Of a DNA stretch of 64,000 nucleotides, positions 34,644-42,342 are shown in pieces; position 1 is the first letter of the stretch, and each line of letters starts with the position of its first letter. The notes below the pieces were generated by a model, which searched no databases, was not told the origin of the DNA, and saw nothing but the letters and a program-made list of their open reading frames with translations. The position numbers and the translations under genes are program-made. This DNA is from Zoogloea sp. LCSB751. Its GTDB lineage: Bacteria; Pseudomonadota; Gammaproteobacteria; Burkholderiales; Rhodocyclaceae. The stretch lies in contig NZ_MWUM01000017.1 of assembly GCF_002028455.1 (NCBI RefSeq), positions 46,132-110,131 of the forward strand, in the 5' to 3' direction.

Positions 34644-36143
34644 ATGTCCGACCAGACCTTCTCGCCCGCCCAGGATGAAAACCACCTGATCGCCGAGCGC
34701 CGGCAGAAACTCGCCGAATGGCGCGCCACCGGCAAGGCGTATCCGAACGACTTCTCCCGGGAGAACACCGCCGGCAAGCTCGACGAGGTCTACGGCGAAA
34801 AATCCGCCGAGGAGCTCGAAGCCGTGCCGGTCGAGGTCAAGGTCGCCGGCCGCATCATGCTCCGCCGCGTGATGGGCAAAGCCAGCTTCGTCACCATCCA
34901 GGACCTGTCCGGACGCATCCAGCTCTACGTCACCCGCGACGGCGTCGGCGAAGAGGTGTATGCCGACTTCAAGCACTGGGACATCGGCGACATCGTCGGC
35001 ACCGTGGGCACCCTGTTCCGCACCAAGACCGGCGAGCTGTCCATCAAGTCGTCCGAGCTGCGCCTCCTCACCAAGAGCCTGCGTCCGCTGCCCGACAAGT
35101 TCCACGGCCTGACCGACACCGAGACAAAGTACCGCCAGCGCTACGTGGATCTCATCATGAGCGAGGAATCGCGGCACACCTTCGTGGCCCGCAGCCGCCT
35201 CGTCCAGTCGATCCGCAACTACATGACCGGCCATGGCTTCCTCGAAGTCGAGACGCCGATGATGCACCCCATCCCCGGCGGTGCCGCGGCCAAGCCCTTC
35301 GTCACCCACCACAACGCCCTCGACATGCAGCAGTTCCTGCGCATCGCGCCGGAGCTCTACCTCAAGCGCCTGGTGGTCGGCGGCTTCGAGAAGGTCTTCG
35401 AGGTCAACCGCAACTTCCGTAACGAAGGCCTGTCACCGCGCCACAACCCCGAATTCACGATGATGGAGTTCTATGAGGCCTACGCGGACTACCGCAGCCT
35501 GATGGACTTCACCGAAGGCCTGCTGCGCCACGCCGCCCGTGAGGCGCTGGGCACCGAGGTATTCCAGTACCAGGGCCGCGAGCTCGACCTGTCCAAGCCC
35601 TTCCATCGCCTGACCATCACCCAGGCAATCCGCAAGCACCACCCCGGCTTCACGGACGCCCAACTGGCCGATGCCGAGTGGCTCAAGCAGAAGATCAAGG
35701 ATTTCGGCGAGAAGGTGAAGCCGGGCGGCCTCGGCAGCCTGCAGCTGCAACTCTTCGAAGCCAGTGCCGAAGCCGAGACCTGGGAGCCGACCTTCATCAT
35801 CGACTACCCGGTCGAAGTCAGCCCGCTGGCGCGTGCCTCCGACAGCAACCCTGACATCACCGAGCGCTTCGAACTGTTCATCGTCGGCCGCGAAATCGCC
35901 AACGGCTTCTCCGAACTCAACGACCCCGAAGACCAGGCCGCCCGCTTCCAGGCCCAGGCCCAGGCCAAGGACGCCGGCGACGAGGAAGCCATGTACTACG
36001 ACGCCGACTACATCCGCGCGCTGGAATACGGCCTGCCCCCGACCGGTGGCTGCGGTATCGGCATCGACCGGCTGGTCATGCTGCTCACCGACAGCCCGGC
36101 GATCCGCGACGTGATCCTGTTCCCGCAAATGCGTCCGGAGTAA
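34644..36143 (+). CDS. lysS: Lysyl-tRNA synthetase, class II
   Basis: 499 residues. N-terminal OB fold (VAGRIMLRRVMGKASFVTIQDLSGRIQLY) and a class II core: motif 1 around GFLEVETPMMHPIPGGAAAKPF, motif 2 FEVNRNFRNEGLSPRHNPEFTMMEFYEAYADY, motif 3 GGCGIGIDRLVMLL. The start at MSDQTFSPAQDENHLIAERR gives the expected length. Ends with a strong terminator. In many betaproteobacteria prfB and lysS are adjacent; here the SMC and GGDEF genes lie between them. Confidence 0.97.
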   Translation: MSDQTFSPAQDENHLIAERRQKLAEWRATGKAYPNDFSRENTAGKLDEVYGEKSAEELEAVPVEVKVAGRIMLRRVMGKASFVTIQDLSGRIQLYVTRDGVGEEVYADFKHWDIGDIVGTVGTLFRTKTGELSIKSSELRLLTKSLRPLPDKFHGLTDTETKYRQRYVDLIMSEESRHTFVARSRLVQSIRNYMTGHGFLEVETPMMHPIPGGAAAKPFVTHHNALDMQQFLRIAPELYLKRLVVGGFEKVFEVNRNFRNEGLSPRHNPEFTMMEFYEAYADYRSLMDFTEGLLRHAAREALGTEVFQYQGRELDLSKPFHRLTITQAIRKHHPGFTDAQLADAEWLKQKIKDFGEKVKPGGLGSLQLQLFEASAEAETWEPTFIIDYPVEVSPLARASDSNPDITERFELFIVGREIANGFSELNDPEDQAARFQAQAQAKDAGDEEAMYYDADYIRALEYGLPPTGGCGIGIDRLVMLLTDSPAIRDVILFPQMRPE

Positions 36144-36168
36144 GTCCGGACGCATCGCAGGCGATTAC

Positions 36169-36199
36169 AAATGCCCGGTCTTCAGACCGGGCATTTTTT
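36169..36199 (+). terminator. Rho-independent terminator of lysS
   Basis: AAATGCCCGGTC, loop TTCA, GACCGGGCATTT, followed by TTT. A perfect 12-bp stem and a T-tract 26 bases after the lysS stop. Confidence 0.93.
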
Positions 36200-36241
36200 C
36201 ATTTGTGACAGGCCTTGACCTACGTCCGCATGCGCGGGGCG

Positions 36242-36260
36242 GTGTCGAAATTACTTACAC
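36242..36260. promoter_or_regulatory. Candidate enhancer site upstream of the PEP-CTERM gene
   Basis: GTGTCGAAATTACTTACAC has GTGT/ACAC ends and lies about 63 bases before the sigma-54 -24 element, a common place for an enhancer-binding protein. PEP-CTERM genes in this group are thought to be controlled by PrsK/PrsR with sigma-54, so a PrsR site is plausible. This is inference; no prs gene is in the window. Confidence 0.35.
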
Positions 36261-36322
36261 TCGCTACCGCCACAGAGCCAGCAATTTTTCCTATCTGTTG
36301 ATTGCATTTACTTATTTTACTG

Positions 36323-36338
36323 TGGCTCGTCCGTTGCT
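36323..36338 (+). promoter_or_regulatory. Sigma-54 promoter of the PEP-CTERM gene
   Basis: TGGCTCGTCCGTTGCT matches TGGCACGNNNNTTGCW at all but one position, with the invariant GG (36324-36325) and GC (36336-36337) at the right spacing. Transcription would start near 36349, 43 bases before the ATG. Confidence 0.75.
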
Positions 36339-36391
36339 TGGATCGTTTGCGATCTACCTCCTGGACCGCAATCCCCTACGGAGGGCACGCC

Positions 36392-37456
36392 ATGAACAGA
36401 CATTCCCGGCTTCTTGCCGCCTTGTGCGGCAGCTGTGCGCTTCTCTCGACCCCTGCGCTCGCCTCGGTCACTTTCAATACCTTCGTCAGTGGCAGCGACC
36501 TGAATTCGACCCTGTCCAACACCGCGGCCATCGGTTTTACCTACGCGGGCGACAAGTTCGTCGGCTCGGTCTATTTCGGCGCCAACAATAACCAGCTGTA
36601 CCAGACCGATCTCTCCGGCGGCAACGTGCAAAAGTTCGGCGCCCCCATTCCATTGGCCAGCGGCGAGCTGTATGTCTCCAGTTCTCTTGGCCTGGGAGGG
36701 TTCGCCCCAAGGGATATCTTCGTCAGCCAGAACAGCGACGTATATCGAATCAGCAAGGACGGGCTCACCCAGGGCACCTTCACTACCTCGGCCCTCATCG
36801 GTGGGGTGCGTGGCATCGCTTTCGATCCTTATGGCAGCTACGGCTACAGCATGATCGTCACCACGGCGGCAGGCCGGATCTACAGCATCGACCAGACCGG
36901 CACCCCGACACTGCTGGCCACCGTAGGGGAAGATACGGAAGGCCTGAGCTTTGCCCCCAAGGCATTTGGTCCTGTCGCCGCCGGTACGCTGGTCGTCGGC
37001 TCCGAAGGCTCGGGTACCCTGCGGGCGATTTCACCGACCGGCAGCATCACCCTGATCGCCACCGTGGCCTCTGCGGAGATGCTGAACTTCGTTCCCATCA
37101 ATCTCGGCATCAGCGGCAACCCCGTCGAGGGCTTCTATTCGGCCAACTATCCCAACAACGTCGTCAAGGCCAACGCCAACGATTTCAGCGCCTATCTGGG
37201 CGACCTGGTCGTTACCGGCGAGACGACGCACCTGCTGTCAGCCGTCCATTGGGACGGCACCCAGTTCACCACCACGGTCATCGGGCAACTACCGAACCAA
37301 CCCGAGGACGGCATCTTCGTCACCGCCGACATCATCAACCCGGGCTGCAGCCAGACCAACAGTTGCGGCAACGGTCGCATTCCTGAACCCGGCAGCCTGT
37401 CCCTCGCCGCTCTCGGCCTGGTGGCCATATCCCGGTGGCTTCGCCGCAGCCCCTGA
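36392..37456 (+). CDS. PEP-CTERM sorting domain protein
   Basis: 354 residues. Signal peptide to about CALLSTPALA (residue 24), a beta-rich mature part of repeated strands (a propeller-like DIFVSQNSDVYRISKDG, GRIYSIDQTGTPTLLATVG, GTLRAISPTGSITLIATV), and a C-terminal IPEPGSLSLAALGLVAISRW-LRR: the PEP motif, a membrane helix and basic tail recognised by exosortase. Such proteins are surface or floc/biofilm matrix proteins in exopolysaccharide makers. GGAGG lies 8 bases before the ATG. Driven by the sigma-54 site upstream; no exosortase gene is in view. Confidence 0.9.
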   Translation: MNRHSRLLAALCGSCALLSTPALASVTFNTFVSGSDLNSTLSNTAAIGFTYAGDKFVGSVYFGANNNQLYQTDLSGGNVQKFGAPIPLASGELYVSSSLGLGGFAPRDIFVSQNSDVYRISKDGLTQGTFTTSALIGGVRGIAFDPYGSYGYSMIVTTAAGRIYSIDQTGTPTLLATVGEDTEGLSFAPKAFGPVAAGTLVVGSEGSGTLRAISPTGSITLIATVASAEMLNFVPINLGISGNPVEGFYSANYPNNVVKANANDFSAYLGDLVVTGETTHLLSAVHWDGTQFTTTVIGQLPNQPEDGIFVTADIINPGCSQTNSCGNGRIPEPGSLSLAALGLVAISRWLRRSP

Positions 37457-37478
37457 CGGCCCACCAAGAGCCATCATG

Positions 37479-37504
37479 AAGGGCAGGTATTCCTGCCCTT
37501 TTTT
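37479..37504 (+). terminator. Rho-independent terminator of the PEP-CTERM gene
   Basis: AAGGGCAGG, loop TATT, CCTGCCCTT, then TTTT. A perfect 9-bp stem with a T-tract, 22 bases after the stop. Confidence 0.92.
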
Positions 37505-37576
37505 GTTCTTCCGCGCAAACGGCCCCATGCGCTTGGCGCCCCCTGCAGGGCGATCACGACGCCACGCTTGGTTGTG

Positions 37577-37603
37577 TTACCAGGAGCTTGGTAAGATTAC
37601 CAA
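37577..37603. promoter_or_regulatory. TetR-type operator overlapping the start of the efflux operon
   Basis: TTGGTAA-GA-TTACCAA (37588-37603) abuts the ATG of tetR, and another TTACCA (37577-37582) upstream pairs with the same TGGTAA half-site. The two half-site spacings suggest binding by one or two dimers. Lying at the translation start, the site would both block transcription and mask initiation. Confidence 0.65.
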
Positions 37604-38176
37604 ATGCAGGACTCCAGCTCATCCCCTGGCGGTATCCGTCGGCGCATCCTCGACGCCGGTGTCTCCCTGCTGTGCGACGAAGGCCTGTTCGCGCTGACCC
37701 AGCCGCGCATCGCCAAGACGGCTGGCGTCAGCCAGAGCCATCTCACCTATTATTTTCCGACCCGCGACCTGCTGATGCTGGCCATTGCCGAACACTCCGT
37801 CGAGCAGGAGCTCGGACAGCTCGGCAGCGCACCGGGCACCGATCCGAAGCAGGCGCTGGCCGTGGCGATGCGCTTTCTGCCACGGGTTCGCATGATGCTC
37901 GGCCTGCTGGCCTCGGGAGACCGGGACCCGGACATCCGCCCCGAATTCGCCCGTCTCGTCGCCTACATGCGCAAGGCCCTCGGCCAGGTACTGACCCGCC
38001 TCGGCTACTGCCCGGACGCCCCCCAGGTGCTGGTCTTCCATGCGGCGGTGATCGGACTGGCACTGATGAATCTGGGGCGCCAGAGCGCCGAATCGGAGCA
38101 GGAGATCGATACCGGCCTGAATCAACTGCTGGCACTGCTACCCCTGCCGCCGGACACCGAAAGAGACACCCCATGA
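37604..38176 (+). CDS. TetR family regulator of an ABC efflux operon
   Basis: 190 residues. TetR DNA-binding domain (RRILDAGVSLLCDEGLFALTQPRIAKTAGVSQSHLTYYFPTRDLL) and a helical ligand domain. First gene of tetR-hlyD-ABC-permease; its stop overlaps the HlyD ATG (ATGA). This gene order resembles E. coli cecR-ybhGFSR, which exports antibiotics and sodium/lithium, with one permease fewer. The palindrome at its ATG is the likely operator. The inducer is unknown. There is no well-spaced Shine-Dalgarno; GGAG lies 17 bases upstream. Confidence 0.88.
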   Translation: MQDSSSSPGGIRRRILDAGVSLLCDEGLFALTQPRIAKTAGVSQSHLTYYFPTRDLLMLAIAEHSVEQELGQLGSAPGTDPKQALAVAMRFLPRVRMMLGLLASGDRDPDIRPEFARLVAYMRKALGQVLTRLGYCPDAPQVLVFHAAVIGLALMNLGRQSAESEQEIDTGLNQLLALLPLPPDTERDTP

Positions 38177-39129
38177 AGCTCGCGCACGCTGCCCTGCCCC
38201 TCGTGATCCTCCTGTCCGCCTGTGGACGCGGCCCCGATGCCAGCTTCCAGGGCTACGTGGAAGGCGAATACCTGTACCTGGCCGCACCCCAGGCGGGCTA
38301 CCTGAAATCCCTCGACAGTCCGCGGGGCAGTCGAGTGAATGCCGGACAGATGCTGTTTGCCGTCGCCACCGACCCGGACGCTCAGGCCCTCGCCGAAGCA
38401 GAGGCCCGCAGCGGCTCTGCGAAAGAAAAATTGGAGAACCTCAAGGCCCCACGCAGAGCGCCGGAAATCGCCGCGCTGGAAGCCCAGCTGGCCTCCGCCG
38501 TCGCCGCCCGGCGCCTCGCCGATACCCAGCTCGCCCAGCAGGAAGCCCTGTTCCGCCAGCGCTTCGTCGCCCAGGCCCGTGTGGACGAGGCGCGCGCCAA
38601 CCGGGACCGCAGCGTCGCCGCCGTCGAGGCCGCCCGCCAGCAACTGGAAACCTACCGCCTGGCACTCGGGCGCCAGGCCGAACTGCGCGGCGCAGAGGCC
38701 GATCTGCAGGCCGCCGCCGCCCAGGCAGCCCAGCGCCGCTGGGTCGTCGAACGCAAGACCGTCACCGCCCCCGCCAACGGCGAAATCGCCGAGACCTACT
38801 ACCGCCCCGGCGAATGGGTGCCCGCCGGCGCGCCGGTGGCCAGCCTGCTGCCCGACAGCCGGCGCCGGCTGCGCTTCTTCGTTCCGGAGGGCGCCGTCGC
38901 CACGCTGAAGCCGGGCCAGGCTGTCGAAGCTCATTGCGACGGCTGCCCGGCAACGATCCGCGCCACCATCGATTTCATCGCCCCCCAGGCGGAATACACC
39001 CCGCCGGTCATCTACAGCCGTGGCAGCCGCGAGAAGCTGGTATTCCGCGTCGAGGCCGCGCCGGCTGCCGAACAGGCCGCCAGCCTGCGGCCCGGGCTGC
39101 CGGTGGATGTCAGCCTGGCCGGACACTGA
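38173..39129 (+). CDS. HlyD-family periplasmic adaptor lipoprotein (YbhG-like)
   Basis: 318 residues. A lipobox (LSAC, Cys 17) makes it a lipid-anchored adaptor. After the first half of a lipoyl/barrel domain (YLYLAAPQAGYLKSLDSPRGSRV) comes a long alpha-hairpin (about 75-185, Ala/Gln/Arg-rich), then the second lipoyl half (VTAPANGEIAETYYRPGEWVPAGAPV) and a beta-barrel. It would join the inner-membrane ABC exporter to an outer-membrane channel. The next gene starts 1 base after its stop. Confidence 0.9.
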   Translation: MKLAHAALPLVILLSACGRGPDASFQGYVEGEYLYLAAPQAGYLKSLDSPRGSRVNAGQMLFAVATDPDAQALAEAEARSGSAKEKLENLKAPRRAPEIAALEAQLASAVAARRLADTQLAQQEALFRQRFVAQARVDEARANRDRSVAAVEAARQQLETYRLALGRQAELRGAEADLQAAAAQAAQRRWVVERKTVTAPANGEIAETYYRPGEWVPAGAPVASLLPDSRRRLRFFVPEGAVATLKPGQAVEAHCDGCPATIRATIDFIAPQAEYTPPVIYSRGSREKLVFRVEAAPAAEQAASLRPGLPVDVSLAGH

Positions 39130-39130
39130 C

Positions 39131-40057
39131 ATGGACGAACTGGTCATCGACGTCGCCGGCCTCAACAAGCGCTTCGGCGACAAGCACGTGGTGCGCGACC
39201 TCGGCCTGCAGGTCCGCAAGGGTGAGATCTACGGCTTCCTCGGCCCCAACGGCAGCGGCAAGACCACCTCGATCCGCATGCTGTGCGGCCTGCTGACGCC
39301 GGACAGCGGCAGCGGCACCTGCCTGGGCCTGGACGTACTGAAGGACAGCGCCGCCATCAAGCGCCAGGTCGGCTACATGACCCAGAAGTTCTCCCTGTGG
39401 GACGACCTCAGCATCGTCGAGAACCTGGACTTCGTCGCCCGCATGTTCGGCATGGCCGACCGGCGTGAGGCAGTGGACCGGGCCATCGACGAGCTCGGCC
39501 TCGGCGGCCGCCGCAAGCAGCTCGCCGGCACCCTGTCCGGCGGCTGGAAGCAACGCCTGGCCCTCGCCAGCTGCCTGCTCCACCGGCCGCGCCTGCTGCT
39601 CCTCGACGAACCGACCGCCGGCGTCGACCCGAAGGCCCGCCGCGACTTCTGGGAGGAGATCCACCGCCTGTCCGCCTCCGGCATCACCATTCTGGTGTCC
39701 ACCCACTACATGGACGAAGCCGAACGCTGCCACCGCCTGGCCTACATCGCCTACGGCAACCTGCTGGCCTCCGGCACCGCCGACGAAGTCGTTGCCAATT
39801 GCCAGCTCAACACCTGGGAAATCGCTGGCGACGGCATCCACGGGCTTGCCGGACGCCTGCGCCAGCTGCCCGGCGCCGATCTGGTGGCCAGCTTCGGCAC
39901 GACCCTGCATGTCAGCGGAACGGACAGACCGCGGCTGGCCGCCAGCCTGCAGGCCCTGCAGAAGGACACCGGCCTGGTCGTGACGCCGGTCGCCCCGTCT
40001 CTCGAAGACGCCTTCATCCACCTGATGCAGCACACCGCCGACCCACTGGGGAACTGA
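39131..40057 (+). CDS. ABC transporter ATPase (YbhF/CcmA-like)
   Basis: 308 residues, a single nucleotide-binding domain. Walker A GPNGSGKTT (about 39-47), Q-loop TQKFSLWDDLS, signature LSGGWKQRL, Walker B LLLLDEPTAGVDP, and the H-switch STHYMDEAERC. The C-terminal ~80 residues are the extra domain of drug-export ATPases. YbhF has two such domains in one chain; this one has a single copy, so it should act as a homodimer with the permease that follows 4 bases later. Confidence 0.93.
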   Translation: MDELVIDVAGLNKRFGDKHVVRDLGLQVRKGEIYGFLGPNGSGKTTSIRMLCGLLTPDSGSGTCLGLDVLKDSAAIKRQVGYMTQKFSLWDDLSIVENLDFVARMFGMADRREAVDRAIDELGLGGRRKQLAGTLSGGWKQRLALASCLLHRPRLLLLDEPTAGVDPKARRDFWEEIHRLSASGITILVSTHYMDEAERCHRLAYIAYGNLLASGTADEVVANCQLNTWEIAGDGIHGLAGRLRQLPGADLVASFGTTLHVSGTDRPRLAASLQALQKDTGLVVTPVAPSLEDAFIHLMQHTADPLGN

Positions 40058-40061
40058 CACC

Positions 40062-41183
40062 GTGGCCCGCTTCTCCTTCTCCCGCTGGCTCGGCATCCTG
40101 ATAAAGGAATTCATCCAGCTCCGCCGCGACCGCCTGACCTTCGGCATGATCGTCGGCATACCTATCATCCAGTTGATGCTGTTCGGCTTCGCGATCAACT
40201 CCGACCCCAAGCACCTGCCCACCGCGGTAGTGATGGCAGATCCCGGCCCCTTCTCCCGCGCCTGGGTGGCCGCCATGCGCAACAGCGACTACTTCACCAT
40301 CGTCGGCAGCGTGGACGAACGCCAGGCCGCCGCTCTTCTGGACCGCAGCGAAGTGCAGTTCGTCGTGACCTTCCCGCCCGGCTTCAACCGCGACCTGGTG
40401 CGCGGCAAGCCGCCCACGCTGCTCGTCGAGGCCGACGCCACCGACCCGATGGCCACCGGCGGCGCCATCTCGGTGCTCAACAAGCTCGGTGCCGAAGTCT
40501 TCGCCCCCGATCTGCCCGGCCTGCGGCCACCGGCCCAGCCGCTCGTGGACCTGCGCATCCACCGCCGCTACAACCCGGAAGGCGTCACCGCCTACAACAT
40601 CGTGCCCGGCCTGATGGGCGTGATCCTGACCATGACCATGGTGCTGATGACCGGCCTGGCGATGACCCGTGAACGGGAACGTGGCACCTTCGAAAACCTG
40701 CTCGCCACCCCGGCCACGCCGCTGGAGGTGATGACCGGCAAGATCGTGCCCTACATCCTGATCGGGCTGATCCAGGTCACGCTGATCCTGCTCGCTGCAC
40801 GCTGGATCTTCGACGTCCCGATGCACGGCAACCTGCTGCTGCTCTACGGCGTGGTGCTGGTCTTCATCTGCGCCAACCTGACCCTCGGCATCACCTTCAG
40901 CTCCATCGCCCGCAACCAGCTGCAGGCGATGCAGATGACCTTCTTCTTCTTTCTGCCCTCGATGCTGCTGTCCGGCTTCATGTTTCCCTTCCGCGGCATG
41001 CCCGAATGGGCCCAGGCGGTCGGCAACGTATTGCCGCTGACCCATTTCCTGGTCCTCGTGCGTGGCATTCTGCTCAAAGGCAACGGCATCGACATGCTGT
41101 GGGCGCAGATCTGGCCTATTCTCGCCTTCATGACCGGGGTGCTGACCATCGGCCTGAAGACCTTCCGCAGGACGCTGGACTGA
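40062..41183 (+). CDS. ABC-2 type permease (YbhS/YhhJ-like)
   Basis: 373 residues, GTG start at 40062. TM1 near 27-48, a ~130-residue periplasmic domain, then five helices from about 185 with the conserved MTRERERGTFENLLATP amphipathic segment. This layout is the ABC-2 family used for drug and polymer export. E. coli has two permeases (YbhS, YbhR); here only one, so it probably works as a homodimer. Last gene of the operon; the hairpin at 41251 lies downstream. Confidence 0.92.
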   Translation: MARFSFSRWLGILIKEFIQLRRDRLTFGMIVGIPIIQLMLFGFAINSDPKHLPTAVVMADPGPFSRAWVAAMRNSDYFTIVGSVDERQAAALLDRSEVQFVVTFPPGFNRDLVRGKPPTLLVEADATDPMATGGAISVLNKLGAEVFAPDLPGLRPPAQPLVDLRIHRRYNPEGVTAYNIVPGLMGVILTMTMVLMTGLAMTRERERGTFENLLATPATPLEVMTGKIVPYILIGLIQVTLILLAARWIFDVPMHGNLLLLYGVVLVFICANLTLGITFSSIARNQLQAMQMTFFFFLPSMLLSGFMFPFRGMPEWAQAVGNVLPLTHFLVLVRGILLKGNGIDMLWAQIWPILAFMTGVLTIGLKTFRRTLD

Positions 41184-41235
41184 AAACAGGGCATCCACAG
41201 GCGCAAATCCGCGTTAATGGATCAGATAAATGTTT

Positions 41236-41280
41236 CATAATGCCGGACTTGGCAGGATCACCGTGGCCTGCCCCGTTTTT
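41236..41280 (+). promoter_or_regulatory. -10 element followed by a terminator-like hairpin before the H-NS-like gene
   Basis: CATAAT (41236-41241; weak TTAATG 16 bases before it) is followed by GGCAGG (41251-41256), a 10-base loop, CCTGCC (41267-41272) and CCGTTTTT. The hairpin could end the efflux operon, or, if the CATAAT promoter is used, act as an attenuator in the H-NS-like leader. Confidence 0.45.
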
Positions 41281-41288
41281 GCCGAATC

Positions 41289-41882
41289 ATGACCACCCGC
41301 ACCCGATCCGTCCCCGCAGAAGCCGCCTCGTCCTCCATGACAGAATTGAAGTCGTATTCGCTGCCCGAGCTCGAAGAACTCGCGGAGCAGATCAAAGCAG
41401 AACTCCTCAAGCGGGAACACGAAGAACAGGAAGCCGCCCGGCGCCTGGCCGAAGAAGCCGAGCGCGCCGCCCGCGCCGCGGAAGAGGAGGCAGCCCGACT
41501 GGCTGCCGAAGCCACCGCCAAGGCGGCCGCCGAAGCAGCCGAAAAGGCCCGCGCCCAGGCTGCCGCCAAGGAACGCAAACAAGCCGCCGAAAAAGCCCGC
41601 CGCGAAGCCGCTGCGGAGAAGGCCCGGGTCGAAGCGGAGAAGGCCAACCAGGCCGTGCAGGCGGAAACGCCCGTCGCGGAAGAAACACCTCAGCCCGCAG
41701 CGGAAGCCCCGCCGGTGCGCTTCATGCACCCCTCCAACCGCGCCCTGACCTGGTCCGGCGTCGGCCCCACGCCCGACTGGGTCAACGCCTGGCTCGCCAC
41801 CGGCGGCACCCTCTACGCCCTCGAGATCGCCGCCGAGAAACTCGCCCCGAAGCCCATTCCGGCCAGCCTCAGACCGCGCTAA
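41289..41882 (+). CDS. H-NS family nucleoid protein with extended Ala/Glu coiled coil
   Basis: 197 residues from 41289; a start at 41337 (MTELKSYSLPELEELAEQ) would match H-NS N-termini better, and neither has a good Shine-Dalgarno. The N-terminal dimerisation helix is followed by about 100 residues of Ala, Glu, Lys and Arg repeats (for example AEEAERAARAAEEEAARLAA). The C-terminus, FMHPSNRALTWSGVGPTPDW then VNAWLATGGTLYALEI, is the H-NS DNA-binding motif (HPxNxxLTWSGxGxxPxW). It probably silences AT-rich DNA. The long coil is about twice the normal length. Confidence 0.85.
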   Translation: MTTRTRSVPAEAASSSMTELKSYSLPELEELAEQIKAELLKREHEEQEAARRLAEEAERAARAAEEEAARLAAEATAKAAAEAAEKARAQAAAKERKQAAEKARREAAAEKARVEAEKANQAVQAETPVAEETPQPAAEAPPVRFMHPSNRALTWSGVGPTPDWVNAWLATGGTLYALEIAAEKLAPKPIPASLRPR

Positions 41883-42342
41883 CCCCGACCTACCGGGGCT
41901 TGCCCAAGACGGGCACAAAATGTCACTTGCAAGTACCCGGCAGTCGACTATCTTGAAGCGTGAATAAACCGGGGCGCAGCCTGATGTGCTTGCCGTCACG
42001 GGGCACAAGGGCAGTCCCTTGCGCCGGATTCCAGGCTTCGACCGGGGGCGTCACCCACTGCCGTCACAAGCGCAGCAGCCCGTATCGCCTCGCGCCCCCC
42101 ATCCCGGATGCGTCATCCGAAAGCTCAAATGCATAGCACCCGACACCGCTCCTGAAGGCTGTCGGCAGGACTGCTTGATCCTGACTCTGCCGGCGCCGTC
42201 AGCGACCGGCCCGTGGATTCCAAGAGGGGCACGCGATCCGCCAGCCCCCGTGGCGACGCCGGCGCCGTAGCTCACCCGCCGGCCTGCAACTCCCGCCCTC
42301 CGAGGTGAGCCGTTCGCACAAGCACGCGGAAGGAGACACACC
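41883..42342 (+). promoter_or_regulatory. Long 5' region of the protease gene
   Basis: No gene is supported in these 460 bases. A candidate promoter TTGCAA (41927-41932)-N16-TATCTT (41949-41954) would give a leader of about 380 nt. It includes hairpins CGGATG-CGT-CATCCG (42105-42119) and CCGACA...TGTCGG (42140-42165). A strong AAGGAG lies before the ATG at 42343. Long structured leaders suggest RNA-level control, but no known riboswitch is recognised. Confidence 0.4.

Noticed and set aside
41986..42270. 94-codon plus-strand frame before the protease gene
   Set aside because: Pro/Arg-rich composition, no ribosome site, and it spans clear hairpins of the leader.
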